NCBI GenBank assembly: GCA_017509985.1
Contig: JAFWOE010000050.1
Location: forward strand, 1-64,000
DNA length: 64,000 nt
DNA from: Lachnospiraceae bacterium
Lineage (GTDB): Bacteria > Bacillota > Clostridia > Lachnospirales > Lachnospiraceae
Direction: 5' to 3'
Part shown: positions 43,097 through 52,986 of the stretch, piece after piece
Position numbering within the stretch: position 1 is the first letter of the stretch
Layout: the number at the start of each line of letters is the position of its first letter
The notes under the pieces: model-generated
Told to the model about the DNA's origin: nothing
Database searches by the model: none
The model's input: the letters and a program-made list of their open reading frames with translations, nothing else
Translations under genes and position numbers: made by a program

Positions 43097-45223
43097 ATGA
43101 TAAAAGAACCTTTCTCATTAAAAGAAAAGATCAAAGCAAAAATACCGGGTGAAGATACCGGTATTTTGCTTAAAGCGAGCTTTTGCGATATCTGCTCTCC
43201 CGCGCCTTCCTGCGGGGTGAACTGTTTCGTAAAAGACGGAAAGCTGCTGAAAGCGGAAGGCATACAGGGCCATCCGGCAGGGAACGGCGTCCTGTGTACC
43301 AAGGGTCTTGCGCAGCGCCAGTATGTTTACCGGAAAGACCGGCTTAAGGTACCGTTGAAGCGTATCGGAGCACGGGGTGAAGGCCGCTTTGAGGCAGTCT
43401 CCTGGGACGAGGCGCTTGACGAGATCGCCGAAAGGCTCAATGCGGTCAAAAATGAATACGGTGCTTCTTCTGCCGCGTTCTTTTCGGGTTACAATAAATG
43501 GTACAGGCCGTTTCTGCAGCGGCTTTGCTATTCTTTCGGATCGGTGAACTACGGATCCGAGTCTTCCACCTGCTTCCTTGCGACGGTCATGGCGTGGAAA
43601 TCCATGACCGGATGCGAAACGACCATGCCCGACCGGAAGAATGCCGGGACATTTCTGGGCTGGGGCTTTAATCCTTATTATTCCAGAAACATGGGACCGG
43701 CTCCGGAAGGCGGAAGAAAAGGAAATGAAAAGGTGATCATTATCGATCCGAGAGAAATGCCGGCAGTTCGTCTGGAAGCGGACCTCTTTCTGCAGATCCG
43801 GCCCGGAACCGACGGAGCCCTGGCCAATGCCCTGGCAAGGGAACTGATCCTTAGGGATAAGATCGATCACGATTATATAGAAAAACACGTTTACGGTTTT
43901 GAAGAGTACCGGGCATATGTTATGGATTTCACGCCCGAGAAAGCCGAAGCGATCACGGATGTTCCGGCAGAAAAGATCCGGGAAGCCGCGGCAGTCATCG
44001 GCGGCAACCTGCCTCTGGCGATCAGCCACTCCAGTTCGACGATCGTACACCATAAGAACGGTTTTCAGAATCAGAGAGCGATCTATGCTCTGAGCGCGAT
44101 CACCGGTTCTTTTGACCAAAAAGGCGGGAACATCCCGTCTCCGGATACGTATGCGCATACCAGGGCCGGCTTCGCGACGAACGTCGAACGATTTGAACTG
44201 GAAAACTACCCCGGAGAGGGTCCGCAGCGTGTGGGAGCAGGGCAGTATCCGCTCTGGAATGAACTGATCCCGGAGATGCAGGCCAACGCATTGGCGGACC
44301 AGATCCTTTCCGGCGAGCCGTATCCGATACGCGCGGTCATGACGCACGGCATGAATTACCGGATGTTTCAGGCGGATATGCGGCTGAAAAAAGCCCTGGA
44401 AGAACTGGATTTCTTTGCGGTCGCGGACCTCTTTATGACGGATACCGCAAAAATGGCGGACATCATCCTCCCCTGTGCGTCATCTCTGGAAAGAAGCGAG
44501 CTGAAAGTTTACCCGGGGCCGAAGGCCTGGTATACGCATCCGGTGATCGATCCGGTCGGGGATGTGCGTTCCGACACGGATATCATTATTGAACTGGCAA
44601 AGAGGCTGGATATAAAGGATGAGCTGCTGAGATCCGGTTATGATGCCTGCTTGAAGTATATTTTCGAAGGAACCGGTCTGGATGTGGACCGGATCAGAGC
44701 GGCAGAAGGAGAACTGGTACCGCTGGAAGAAACGAAGACCGTCCGTCCGGGCGAATTTATCTTCAAAACTCCGACCGGGAAATTTGAGCTGTACTCCAAA
44801 GTCATCGAAAAGTATGATGGTTTCTGTCCGCTGCCACAATACAGTGACGGCAGCAGCGAGGCGGATCCGGAAGAGTATCCGCTGCAGCTTGTGGCGGGAG
44901 GCAGGCTGCCTTCCTCCATGCATTCCAGACTGAATGACGTGCCCTGGCTACGGTCGCTGCGGCCGCAGCCGATGGCGGACCTTCATCCGGAAGATCTGGA
45001 TGAGCGCGGTATAACAGCGGGAGAAAGGATCCGGATACGTACCACAGAAGGAGAGATAACCGCAGCGGCAAACCCGTCGTCTGCTGTTAAAAGAGGCCTG
45101 GTGTTCATGACCAACGGATATCCGGAAGCCGATGTGAATTCGATCGTTCCGCACGGACATAACGACCCTTATACCGGATATCCCGGGTTCCGAAATGTGC
45201 GCTGTACGGTGGAAAAACTATGA
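43097..45223 (+). CDS. Cytoplasmic molybdopterin oxidoreductase (DMSO reductase family)
   Basis: A 708-residue enzyme with an N-terminal [4Fe-4S] site (CDICSPAPSCGVNC...GVLCTKG, residues 30-70), a molybdopterin core with GWGFNPYYSRN, IIIDPREMP and LADQILSGEPYPIRAVMTHG, and a C-terminal molybdopterin-dinucleotide domain (TNGYPEADVNSIVPHGHNDP). A Cys in SESSTCF (about residue 156) is the likely Mo/W ligand. There is no Tat signal, so it is cytosolic. It is coupled to the four-cluster ferredoxin gene by a 4-nt overlap. It resembles the family of thiosulfate/polysulfide reductases and hydroxylation enzymes only broadly; the substrate is unknown. Confidence 0.9.
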   Translation: MIKEPFSLKEKIKAKIPGEDTGILLKASFCDICSPAPSCGVNCFVKDGKLLKAEGIQGHPAGNGVLCTKGLAQRQYVYRKDRLKVPLKRIGARGEGRFEAVSWDEALDEIAERLNAVKNEYGASSAAFFSGYNKWYRPFLQRLCYSFGSVNYGSESSTCFLATVMAWKSMTGCETTMPDRKNAGTFLGWGFNPYYSRNMGPAPEGGRKGNEKVIIIDPREMPAVRLEADLFLQIRPGTDGALANALARELILRDKIDHDYIEKHVYGFEEYRAYVMDFTPEKAEAITDVPAEKIREAAAVIGGNLPLAISHSSSTIVHHKNGFQNQRAIYALSAITGSFDQKGGNIPSPDTYAHTRAGFATNVERFELENYPGEGPQRVGAGQYPLWNELIPEMQANALADQILSGEPYPIRAVMTHGMNYRMFQADMRLKKALEELDFFAVADLFMTDTAKMADIILPCASSLERSELKVYPGPKAWYTHPVIDPVGDVRSDTDIIIELAKRLDIKDELLRSGYDACLKYIFEGTGLDVDRIRAAEGELVPLEETKTVRPGEFIFKTPTGKFELYSKVIEKYDGFCPLPQYSDGSSEADPEEYPLQLVAGGRLPSSMHSRLNDVPWLRSLRPQPMADLHPEDLDERGITAGERIRIRTTEGEITAAANPSSAVKRGLVFMTNGYPEADVNSIVPHGHNDPYTGYPGFRNVRCTVEKL
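43136..43169 (+). promoter_or_regulatory. Strong hairpin inside the start of the molybdoenzyme gene
   Basis: Codons 14-24 contain AAAATACCGG and CCGGTATTTT separated by 9 nt, a 10-bp stem that extends by two more pairs past a bulge, with a T run in the 3' arm. It lies 40 nt after the start codon and could act as an attenuator or translational pause, or be chance. Confidence 0.4.
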
Positions 45224-45660
45224 GTATAAGAATACTGTTTGACGAATCTTTATGCACGGCCTGCGGCGCCTGCGCCATAGCCTGTATGGATCAGAACGAC
45301 ATTGATACGGAAGGCGGCCAGAGGCCTTACCGGAGAGTTACGAAAACCGAGATCGGGCGAATACGCTGCATTTCATCCGCATGTATGCACTGTGAGGAAC
45401 CTGCCTGTGCTTCAGCCTGTGCGGCAGGCTGCATTTACAGGGACGAAAAAAGCGGGCTGGTACTGTATGATAATTCGGATTGTGCCGGCTGCCATGCCTG
45501 TGAAGCAGCCTGTCCTTATGACGCGGTCTCTTTTAGGATGGATGTTTTTGGCTGTGAGAAAATGGAAAAATGTGACGGCTGTTATGCGCGGGTTTTTTCG
45601 GGCATGAAGCCCTCCTGTGTACAGAACTGCCCGACAGGAGCGCTTAAGGTCAGGACGTGA
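45220..45660 (+). CDS. Four-cluster ferredoxin subunit (DmsB/HycB-like)
   Basis: A 146-residue protein with four [4Fe-4S] motifs: CTACGACAIAC, CMHCEEPACASAC, CAGCHACEAACP and CDGCYARVFSG with CVQNCP. This is the usual electron-transfer partner of DMSO-reductase-family enzymes. No membrane anchor gene follows, so the complex is soluble and takes electrons from, or gives them to, a cytosolic carrier. Its last 11 nt overlap the end of the convergent GH25 gene; no terminator separates the two. Confidence 0.92.
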   Translation: MSIRILFDESLCTACGACAIACMDQNDIDTEGGQRPYRRVTKTEIGRIRCISSACMHCEEPACASACAAGCIYRDEKSGLVLYDNSDCAGCHACEAACPYDAVSFRMDVFGCEKMEKCDGCYARVFSGMKPSCVQNCPTGALKVRT

Positions 45661-46741
45661 CCTTACGTATCCGGATATTCAGGTCGACCGGAGCTTCGAT
45701 CCCTTCCAGTTTTCCGGATTCAGTGTACTGCCAGTACTCAAATTCATACGGGGTCAGAGGAAAAGAGTCGTATCCCGCGAACCAGACCGGGATCCCTTCC
45801 AGCTGTTCCAGGTCGTAGACCAGGCATTCGGAGATCAGGTTCGTGTAAAGCATGGGCTCGTATCCGGCTGCCTTTATTTTTTCAAAAAACGCAAGTGCGT
45901 TTTCCGTATACTGTGAAAGAAGGACTGCGTCCGTACGCGCGTCGTCATTTTTGATGATCTCTTCGTCGAAGACCAGCGGAAGATCCAGTTCGATCCCGTC
46001 CAGCATCGAAAGCACATATTCTGCTTCTTCTTCAGCTTCCTCCCTGCTGACCGCCTGTGAAAAGAAATACGCGCCGACAAGCAGGCCCGCTTCTTTTGCC
46101 CCGGCAATGTTTTTCCGGAACAGTTCATCTTCGTTCAAAGAGCCGCTTTCACCGTAGCCGCGGTATCCGGCGCGGATAATCGCAAAGGAGATCCCCTGTT
46201 CCTTTACTTTTTTCCAGTCGATCTCTCCCTGAAATACGGAAACGTCGATCCCGAGCTGATATTCATACTCCGGATCTTCATAGCCAAGCAGATCCCCGTC
46301 ATGATGAAAAGCGGAGACCTTATAGGGATTCTTCGGAATGTCATTTTTCAGAAAGTGGTTGATCAAAAAAGAGGCCTGGGTCTTCAGCTTGGAATAATCC
46401 ATGGCTTTTAAGCCGCCGACGGTCAGGGAAGGATCCAAAAGAAGGTCCAGTTCGCCCGGAACGGGATCGGAAACAGGATCTTTTACTTCTGCCATGTTTT
46501 CCGGTGAAGTATCTTGCGTCACCTCCTTTGATCCCTCAGAGGAGATATCGGAAATCCCGGAATCGGCCGACGAAGAAGCATCAGAAGATACGCCGGCAGC
46601 AGCGGCGTTCTGGGAAGAAGCAGTTTGTTCTGCAGCCGGAACATCCCGGTAAGAATCCGTCTGATCTGCAGCAGAAGTGCCGCATCCGTAAAAGAACACG
46701 GTAAGCATTACAGCTGCAAGCAGAAACAGAACCTTTTTCAT
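45650..46741 (-). CDS. GH25 muramidase (lysozyme-like) lipoprotein
   Basis: About 363 residues with lipoprotein signal MKKVLFLLAAVMLTVFFYGC, a Ser/Ala/Glu-rich stretch, then a glycoside hydrolase 25 domain (about residues 155-363). It has GIDVSVFQGEIDWKKVK, AIIRAGYRGYG, the catalytic LVFDEE and the terminal VDLNI. It would cut peptidoglycan between MurNAc and GlcNAc from outside the membrane. ATG 46741 puts the signal peptide in the normal place; a TTG at 46768 in frame is the other option. It is convergent with the ferredoxin gene and divergent from the HD gene. Confidence 0.9.
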   Translation of the reverse strand: MKKVLFLLAAVMLTVFFYGCGTSAADQTDSYRDVPAAEQTASSQNAAAAGVSSDASSSADSGISDISSEGSKEVTQDTSPENMAEVKDPVSDPVPGELDLLLDPSLTVGGLKAMDYSKLKTQASFLINHFLKNDIPKNPYKVSAFHHDGDLLGYEDPEYEYQLGIDVSVFQGEIDWKKVKEQGISFAIIRAGYRGYGESGSLNEDELFRKNIAGAKEAGLLVGAYFFSQAVSREEAEEEAEYVLSMLDGIELDLPLVFDEEIIKNDDARTDAVLLSQYTENALAFFEKIKAAGYEPMLYTNLISECLVYDLEQLEGIPVWFAGYDSFPLTPYEFEYWQYTESGKLEGIEAPVDLNIRIRKVTS

Positions 46742-46877
46742 CGATCGATCCATCCTTTTATTTTTCAAATTAATCTATTATGATAGGACTGAGGGCACTC
46801 ACAATGAGTGATTCAGCGCTATACGCCGAGAGGCTTAATCATATCACATACTCACAGATTCGAACAGAGGCAATATC

Positions 46878-47480
46878 ATGGATGAACGGTTAAGAAAACA
46901 GCTGGTTTTTTCACTGGAGATCGATAAGGAAAAAAATATCTTCCGGCAGACGCATCTTTCAGGGCACGGCCGCAACGAAAACGACGCGGAGCACGCCTGG
47001 CATATGGCCCTGATGGCTTATCTTCTCCGGGAGTATGCCAATGAAGAAGTAGACATCACAAGGGTCATGCTGATGTGCCTGATCCATGATATCGTGGAGA
47101 TCGACGCGGGAGACACCTACGCTTATGACGAAGAAGAGTTAAAAACCCAGAAAGCCCGTGAAGAGGCCGCAAAAGAGAGGATCTTTTCGATGCTTCCAAA
47201 GGACCAGAAAGAGGAGTTTACGGCTTTGTTTGATGAATTTGAGGAGTATGAAACGGCCGACTCGAAATTCGCCCATGCCATGGACAATTTCCAGCCCCTG
47301 ATCTTAAACAACAGCAACGAAGGGGGAGACTGGAAAGAACACGGCGTTACGGCAAAGACAGTGTACAGCCGCCAGAATAAGACCAGGCTCGGCTCCGAAA
47401 AACTTTTTGAGGTCACCGACCGGATCCTGAAGGAGAACATCCGGAAAGGAAGTCTCCCAGAGGAGAAACCGACTGAGTAA
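46878..47480 (+). CDS. HD-domain nucleotidase/phosphohydrolase (YfbR/HDDC2-like)
   Basis: A 200-residue HD hydrolase. Metal ligands appear as AEHAWHMA, HDIVEIDAGDT and a downstream Asp in HAMDNF. This is the arrangement of 5'-deoxynucleotidases that cleave dNMPs. The length is normal. It precedes the nitrogenase-like pair by 15 nt on the same strand and may share its transcript, but its own upstream region separates it from the divergent GH25 gene. Confidence 0.88.
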   Translation: MDERLRKQLVFSLEIDKEKNIFRQTHLSGHGRNENDAEHAWHMALMAYLLREYANEEVDITRVMLMCLIHDIVEIDAGDTYAYDEEELKTQKAREEAAKERIFSMLPKDQKEEFTALFDEFEEYETADSKFAHAMDNFQPLILNNSNEGGDWKEHGVTAKTVYSRQNKTRLGSEKLFEVTDRILKENIRKGSLPEEKPTE

Positions 47481-47495
47481 AGGGAGGTTTATTGA

Positions 47496-49805
47496 TTGAA
47501 AGAATTCGATGAAGAAAAGAGGCTTGAGCTGGCGGTCTACGGAAAGGGCGGGATCGGGAAGTCCACGATCAGCGCGAACCTTTCCGCAGCGATGGCTTTG
47601 AACGGAAAGAGGGTCCTTCAGATCGGCTGCGATCCGAAGCATGATTCGACGCGCCTTCTGCTTTACGGTCAGAGGATCCCGACAGTTCTGGATCATCTGA
47701 GAGATATCCCGGAAGAGCAGGCACAGGTTTCTGAAATCCTGCACGAGGGATTTTGCGGAGTCGGCTGCATCGAAGCCGGCGGGCCGAAGCCCGGAGTCGG
47801 CTGCGCGGGACGGGGGATCATTTCGGCTTTTGAGTTCCTTTCCAAAAATAAAATCAAGAAAAACTATGACGCTGTGATCTATGACGTGCTCGGAGACGTT
47901 GTCTGCGGCGGCTTTGCCGTGCCGGTCCGCCGGGAGTATGCCAATACCGTGGTGTTAGTGACCAGCGGCGAGTTTATGGCCATTTATGCCGCGAACAACA
48001 TCCTTCACGGTATCCGGAACTTTGACGGGGATCAGCATCAAAGGGTGGCCGGGATCGTTTACAACGCCAGAAATCTGGCAGGGGAAAAAGAGCGCGTCGA
48101 ACGCTTTGCAAAAGCGGTAAAGCTGCCGATCCTTGCCTGCATTCCGAGAAGCGAAGCATTTGCAGAAGCAGAAGAGAAAAACATCCCTTTATTTGAGCTG
48201 GAAGGATATGAGAAAGAAAAGCAGATATTTAATGAGCTGGCCGAAAAGCTGACAGAAGGCAGAGAGCTTTTTCCTGCCTGTCCGCTGGATGATGAAAAAC
48301 TGGAAGAAGCGGTCCTGGGCGAAAAAAGATACGCAGCAGGATGCAGGGTTCCGGAAGATAAGGCAGAAACGGATGCCGGAATCGCGGCAGCGGGATTGCC
48401 GTATTTCAAAGAAGAGAGCGGTTCTGTTTTGGAAAACGGGTCGGAAGATCCGCACTCCTGCAGAACAGAGAATGCAGCGGAAAACGGAAATACAGATACA
48501 GCAGCTGCCGAAAAACTGTCCGTGCGCCGCATGCCCCTGTATGGCTGCGCTTTCAACGGTGCGGCGGTGACTGCAGTCTTCCTGACCGACGCAATCGTGA
48601 TCGCACATTCCCCGAATTCCTGCGCGTTCTTTGCCTGGCAGACGATCACCTCGGCAGGCCGGAAGGGCCTGTTCAACCGGGGAATCCTGCTTCCCTCGGC
48701 GATCAGTCCGCGGTTTGCCTGCACAGAGATCACACGGACCGAAGCCGTTTACGGCGGAACAGAAAAGCTTCGCGAAGCGGTCGCCCGGGCCGTAGCGCAA
48801 AAGCCCGGAGCCGTCATCGTGATCAGCTCCTGTGTCAGCGGGATCATCGGGGACGACCTGCTTTCGGTGGAAGATCTTTCGACGGAAGAAGTACCGGTGA
48901 TCGCAGTTCCGGCGGACGGCGATATTGCGGGTGATTACATGAAAGGCATTCAGATGTGTCTGCATGCGCTGGCAAAACACCTGATCCGCACGGATATAAA
49001 AGAGAAGACGAAATCCGTCAATCTGATCGGGGAGGTAAGCCTTTCCACCAACCTGGAGACCAGTTACCGGATCTTAAAAGATCTGCTAAAGCGGCTGGGG
49101 ATTGCAGTCAACTGCCGCTTCTTAGGCGGGGCTGCAGTTTCCGATGTGAAGGGGTTTATGAAGGCGCCGTTAAACATACTTGCTTCTGAAAACGCCGATA
49201 ATCTTGCATTAAAACAGTGGCTGACTGAAGAGTACGGCTGCACGTTTTTCGACATGGCGCTTCCGACGGGCTTTGAGGAAACCACCCGCTTTACACGAAA
49301 GATCGCAGACTTCTTTGGCTGCGCGGATAAAGTGCCTGCGATCCTTCAAGAGGAAGAAGAAAAGTATAAAGAAAGCATCGAAAGACTGAAACCGGTACTT
49401 TTTGGAAAACGCCTGCTCATGACCACGATCAGCACAGGCCTCGACTGGCTCTTTTCTGCCGCAGCCGATGCCGGAATGAAAGTTGTCTGGGTCGGCGTGG
49501 CCGATTATTTGCATCAGGGGCTGGCCGTAAGCAGGAATCCGGAGATCTTAAACGTTTCGGAATATGTTTATGATCTTGTAACGGCGGAAGAAAAAATACG
49601 GGAACTGAAACCGGATATCGTCGTATCCAATTACCCTTCCGCCTTTTCACAGGGCGATTACGTACTGGATTTCATGCCCATGACCGAGACACAGGGCTTT
49701 TCTTCGGGCATTTATGCGCTGGAGCGCTGGGCAGGGGAGTTTGAACACAGGAGAAAGGGGGACTGGACGAATGACCGCAAGCTGTACCAGAAGTATTTCT
49801 CCTGA
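47496..49805 (+). CDS. Nitrogenase-like fusion: NifH-type Fe protein joined to NifD-type component
   Basis: A 769-residue protein. Residues 1-262 are NifH/BchL-like: P-loop GKGGIGKST (16-24), [11 protein letters not shown], and both [4Fe-4S] ligands, Cys103 in GVGCAGRG and Cys137 in [10 protein letters not shown]. Residues 265-345 are a low-complexity linker. Residues 346-769 are a nitrogenase component 1-type domain with three cluster cysteines, YGCAFNG (351), HSPNSC (376) and [11 protein letters not shown] (446), matching NifD Cys62, 88 and 154. TTG 47496 follows AGGGAGG. Fe protein and catalytic subunit are separate genes in known nitrogenases and relatives. ATP-driven electron transfer to an unknown substrate is inferred. 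No nifB or other cofactor genes are nearby. Confidence 0.92.
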   Translation: MKEFDEEKRLELAVYGKGGIGKSTISANLSAAMALNGKRVLQIGCDPKHDSTRLLLYGQRIPTVLDHLRDIPEEQAQVSEILHEGFCGVGCIEAGGPKPGVGCAGRGIISAFEFLSKNKIKKNYDAVIYDVLGDVVCGGFAVPVRREYANTVVLVTSGEFMAIYAANNILHGIRNFDGDQHQRVAGIVYNARNLAGEKERVERFAKAVKLPILACIPRSEAFAEAEEKNIPLFELEGYEKEKQIFNELAEKLTEGRELFPACPLDDEKLEEAVLGEKRYAAGCRVPEDKAETDAGIAAAGLPYFKEESGSVLENGSEDPHSCRTENAAENGNTDTAAAEKLSVRRMPLYGCAFNGAAVTAVFLTDAIVIAHSPNSCAFFAWQTITSAGRKGLFNRGILLPSAISPRFACTEITRTEAVYGGTEKLREAVARAVAQKPGAVIVISSCVSGIIGDDLLSVEDLSTEEVPVIAVPADGDIAGDYMKGIQMCLHALAKHLIRTDIKEKTKSVNLIGEVSLSTNLETSYRILKDLLKRLGIAVNCRFLGGAAVSDVKGFMKAPLNILASENADNLALKQWLTEEYGCTFFDMALPTGFEETTRFTRKIADFFGCADKVPAILQEEEEKYKESIERLKPVLFGKRLLMTTISTGLDWLFSAAADAGMKVVWVGVADYLHQGLAVSRNPEILNVSEYVYDLVTAEEKIRELKPDIVVSNYPSAFSQGDYVLDFMPMTETQGFSSGIYALERWAGEFEHRRKGDWTNDRKLYQKYFS

Positions 49806-51021
49806 CGCGATCACCGGCATGATCTTCGCAATGGAAGGCATGCAGGAAACCATCGTCCTTTTGAACGGACCGATGGGCTGCCGGTTTTATCACAGCAGCA
49901 CATCCGGCTTCCTTATGCGGCGCCCCCTTCTGTATCTTCCTGCAGGAAAAGGAAAAGAGCGGGTCCCTGTGGATTATAACTATTTAAACGACTGGTTTTT
50001 CCGCCAGGATCGGGTCCCCTGCACGTATCTTGACGGGTACGACTATGTCTACGGGACCGGGGAGAAGGTGGCTGAAGCACTTGCCTTTATCCGGGAACAT
50101 GTCGATTTTAAAATACTCGCCGTGGTGAACTCTCCCGGAGCGGCGCTGATCGGGGACGATCTGTACGGGATCGCAAAGAGAGCGATGCCCGACAGACCGA
50201 TCGTTTATATGGAATCCCCGGGCTATTCGGTCACGTTTGAGGAAGGCTACAGTCTGGCGGCTCTGGAGATGCTGAAGATTCTCCTGCCGGATAAGAAAGA
50301 AGCAAAAGACAAAGAATCCGAACGCCGCAGGCCTGCGATCAACCTGCTCGGCATGTCGATCTGGCACCGCTACTGCGAGGGGGACGTGCGCGAACTGAAA
50401 AGGCTGTTTGAGCTGTGCGGGATTGATGTGAACGCAGTACTGTGCGCGGACTGTTCGATCAGGGAACTGACCGATATCCCGAAGGCGGATCTCAACGTGG
50501 TCGTTTATCCGAAGGCCGGGCTGGAATCTGCGAAATATCTGGAAGAACGGTACGGTCAGCCTTATTATGTCTGCGATCCCCTGCCGGTCGGATTTTCTTC
50601 CACGGAGAAGGTTTTTTCCGAGATCTGTACCCTGCTCGGCACTTCCGAGGGCGCCTTTATGGAGCAAAGCGAACGGGCCCGGGCACTGGCATGGAATAAG
50701 ATCAATGGAATCTTCCAGATGTACGGAAAGCCAAAAGGTGTGACTTTTCATGTTGCAGCGTCGGAATCGCTTGCAAAAGCTTATGGAATCTTCCTGACGG
50801 ATTATCTGGGTATGGAGCCGGCGCCTTTTGATGTGGCAGAGCTTTTGTTTTCCGATGCGAACCGGATCTCGGAGCGGGCTCTGATGCCGGATGAATTCTG
50901 CGGGATCGAAATCAGTTTCCCGGGAATGGGCTACACGGATCTGACCGTTAAGACACACATGGGGATCGAAGGGACACTGTTTTTGATCGAACAGGTGTTA
51001 AACGGCATCATGTCCAAATAA
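49771..51021 (+). CDS. Nitrogenase-like component 1 beta-type subunit (NifK/NifE-like)
   Basis: A 416-residue protein of the nitrogenase component 1 family and partner of the preceding fusion. It keeps GPMGCRFYH (Cys37), but the other cluster positions are changed: the third Cys site reads [14 protein letters not shown]. Three cysteines from the fusion and one from here could hold one [4Fe-4S] cluster, as in dark-operative protochlorophyllide reductase-type enzymes. The C-terminus has FPGMGYTDL and [12 protein letters not shown] 49771 follows AGAAAGGGG and overlaps the fusion gene by 35 nt, so the two proteins are probably made in equal amounts. The substrate is unknown. Confidence 0.88.
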   Translation: MTASCTRSISPDAITGMIFAMEGMQETIVLLNGPMGCRFYHSSTSGFLMRRPLLYLPAGKGKERVPVDYNYLNDWFFRQDRVPCTYLDGYDYVYGTGEKVAEALAFIREHVDFKILAVVNSPGAALIGDDLYGIAKRAMPDRPIVYMESPGYSVTFEEGYSLAALEMLKILLPDKKEAKDKESERRRPAINLLGMSIWHRYCEGDVRELKRLFELCGIDVNAVLCADCSIRELTDIPKADLNVVVYPKAGLESAKYLEERYGQPYYVCDPLPVGFSSTEKVFSEICTLLGTSEGAFMEQSERARALAWNKINGIFQMYGKPKGVTFHVAASESLAKAYGIFLTDYLGMEPAPFDVAELLFSDANRISERALMPDEFCGIEISFPGMGYTDLTVKTHMGIEGTLFLIEQVLNGIMSK

Positions 51022-51095
51022 ACGATGGATCAGACGACAGTACCGGCTGCCCTGAAGTGGCAGTGAGCCGCCAGTACTGTTTTTGGTAACCGGTA

Positions 51096-51455
51096 TTATA
51101 CGTGTCCGTAATAATCCCGGTGATTGACGACGGAGTACGCATAATCGAGCAGTGTCCCCCAGCTGAAGACCGGAAGTTCCACTTCGCGCTGTACGGCTCT
51201 TGCAAAAGGCTGCATGCCGGTGCATTCCAGCATGATCGCGCCGATATCAGGGTTCTTTTCGACAAAAGCTGCGGCACAGCGGACCATCTGTTCTTCCGCT
51301 TTGTCATAATAGGCTTCCGGAACAGACGGACGTTTCCCGGGATTCCAGAGGTTGTCGAATTCCGTGACCCCGTATTCATCCTGGGCGCCGGCAATGACGT
51401 AATTGCTGCCCGGGTCGATCCCTACGTTCGCAAGATGTTCCTCTGAAAGATACTG
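51096..51455 (-). pseudogene. 3' fragment of an Asp/Glu racemase-family gene
   Basis: On the minus strand about 118 codons encode the C-terminal half of an aspartate/glutamate/hydantoin racemase-family protein: SEEHLANVGIDPGSNYVI, AAAFVEKNPDIGAIMLEC with the second catalytic Cys region, and LPVFSWGTLLDY before the stop. The frame remains open to 51749, but the upstream part has no resemblance to the family because it is the antisense of the gldA fragment. The N-terminal half and promoter are missing. Confidence 0.78.
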
Positions 51456-52075
51456 CCGCTGCGCCGCTGCGTCTGTTCTGTGCCGGAGTCGCCGATGCAC
51501 TTTCCACCTGGTTCGAAGCCCGGGCAAATCAGGCTTCCGATACGGACAACTATATCGGATCCGGTTACCGCAGAACACTTGCCGGTATGGCGATTGCAAG
51601 GAAGTGTTTTGAGACGCTGATGGAGGACGCCAGGACGGCAAAAGCGGATCTGGAAGCCGGAAAGCTTTCCGAAGCAGTGGAAAATGTGATCGAAGCGAAC
51701 ATCCTTTTAAGCGGTCTGGGATTTGAAAACACGGGCTGAGCCGGTGCACGTTCCGTCCATACCGGGATCCATGAGATCCCGGGTACGAACCGGTACTATC
51801 ACGGAGAAATGGTTTCTTTCGGGATCGTTTTCCAGCTTGTTCTGGAAAACGCGCCGGAGGAAGAAAAGAGACAGGTATTCTCCCTGCTTCGGGATCTGGA
51901 TCTTCCGATCACCCTTTCACAGCTTGGCGTGGAACCGGTACCTGAAAATATTTGTATTATTACAAAACGGATCCTGGACGGGAATTCCGGAATGGAAGCA
52001 GAACCGTTTGCATTGACGGAAGAACGGGTGTATAATGCCCTGATCCTGGCGGATAAAGAAGGAAAGGCGTTTTAG
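51452..52075 (+). pseudogene. 3' fragment of a glycerol dehydrogenase-like gene
   Basis: About 207 codons match the C-terminal half of iron/zinc-containing glycerol dehydrogenases: VADALSTWFEARANQAS, ANILLSGLGFENTG, then an in-frame TGA at 51737-51739, AGARSVHTGIHEIPGT, YHGEMVSFGIVFQLVLENAP and LPITLSQLGVEPVP. It begins abruptly beside the racemase fragment without a start codon or RBS. The internal stop and missing NAD-binding half show that it is dead. Confidence 0.85.
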
Positions 52076-52079
52076 CATC

Positions 52080-52964
52080 ATGAAAAAAGTATTATCGAAA
52101 ATCAAAGGCATAGATTACATCCTGGTAGTGATCTCAACCTGTATCATGTGTTTTTCCGTAAACCTGTTTTTCGAGGCTGCCAATATCGTTCCCGGCGGCT
52201 TTACCGGCCTGGCCATGATGGTGAACCGGTTTTCAAAAGCATTTCTGCCGTTTGAAATCTCCACGGGGCTGGCAACACTGGTTTTCAATATTCCGCTTTT
52301 AATCATCTCGATAAAGGTCCGGGGACTGAAGTTCATGACCAAGACCATCTTAGGAGCGCTTTCCTATTCTTTCTGGCTGATCGTCCTGCCTCATTCGACG
52401 GTTGCCGCGCATGATCTTACGATCTCCGCGCTTGCAGGCGGTGCCATGATGGGGGTCGGAATGGGCCTGATCCTGCTTGCAAAAGGCTCGACCGGCGGAA
52501 CCGATACTCTGGCTGCACTGATCCAGAAGAAGTTTCCGTACCTGGAGACTTCCAGCATCTATCCGGTCATCGACGGTATCATCGTTATTGTCGCCATGTG
52601 GGTGTTTGGCGTTTTGCCGTCTCTTTATGCGATCCTTTCGGTCATTCTCTCCGGAAGAATGGCCAACTGGCTGCAGAGCGGTGTCCGCGGACATGTCAAT
52701 CAGGCTTTTATCATTACGATGAAATACGAGGAGATCTCCGACGGGATCATTCACCTTTTGGACCGCGGCGCTACGCTGATCGAAGCCAAAGGAATGTATA
52801 CTCACGAAAACCGGCACATCTTATTATGCGCAGTTTCGAAAAGACAGACCGCGGACCTTCGAAACCTGGTATTTTCAATCGATCCTGCGGCATTTGTAAT
52901 TGTTTCCGATGCGAAGGATATCCGGGGAGAAGGATTTAAGGCGATTAACGCAGAAGAGCTGTAA
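52080..52964 (+). CDS. YitT-family membrane protein (DUF161/DUF2179)
   Basis: A 294-residue protein with five or so helices in the first 200 residues (NLFFEAANIVPGGFTGLAMM, GAMMGVGMGLILLAKGSTGG) and a C-terminal cytoplasmic DUF2179 domain (GMYTHENRHILLCAVSKRQ, then DPAAFVIVSDAKDIRGEGF). The function of the family is unknown; a transport role is suspected. It starts 4 nt after the gldA relic. Its original promoter was perhaps in the deleted segment. Confidence 0.92.
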   Translation: MKKVLSKIKGIDYILVVISTCIMCFSVNLFFEAANIVPGGFTGLAMMVNRFSKAFLPFEISTGLATLVFNIPLLIISIKVRGLKFMTKTILGALSYSFWLIVLPHSTVAAHDLTISALAGGAMMGVGMGLILLAKGSTGGTDTLAALIQKKFPYLETSSIYPVIDGIIVIVAMWVFGVLPSLYAILSVILSGRMANWLQSGVRGHVNQAFIITMKYEEISDGIIHLLDRGATLIEAKGMYTHENRHILLCAVSKRQTADLRNLVFSIDPAAFVIVSDAKDIRGEGFKAINAEEL

Positions 52965-52986
52965 CAGGCAGGCGGATGAGACGTCA

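Noticed and set aside
47496-51021. Genuine nitrogen-fixing nitrogenase
   Set aside because: The NifK-like subunit lacks most P-cluster cysteines, and no nifB, nifE, nifN or molybdenum genes are nearby.
51737-51739. TGA as selenocysteine in the glycerol dehydrogenase-like frame
   Set aside because: The position is not a known Sec site, I see no stem-loop directly downstream, and the gene already lacks its 5' half.
51096-51749. A 217-residue minus-strand gene
   Set aside because: Only the C-terminal 118 residues resemble a protein family; the rest is antisense to the gldA fragment.
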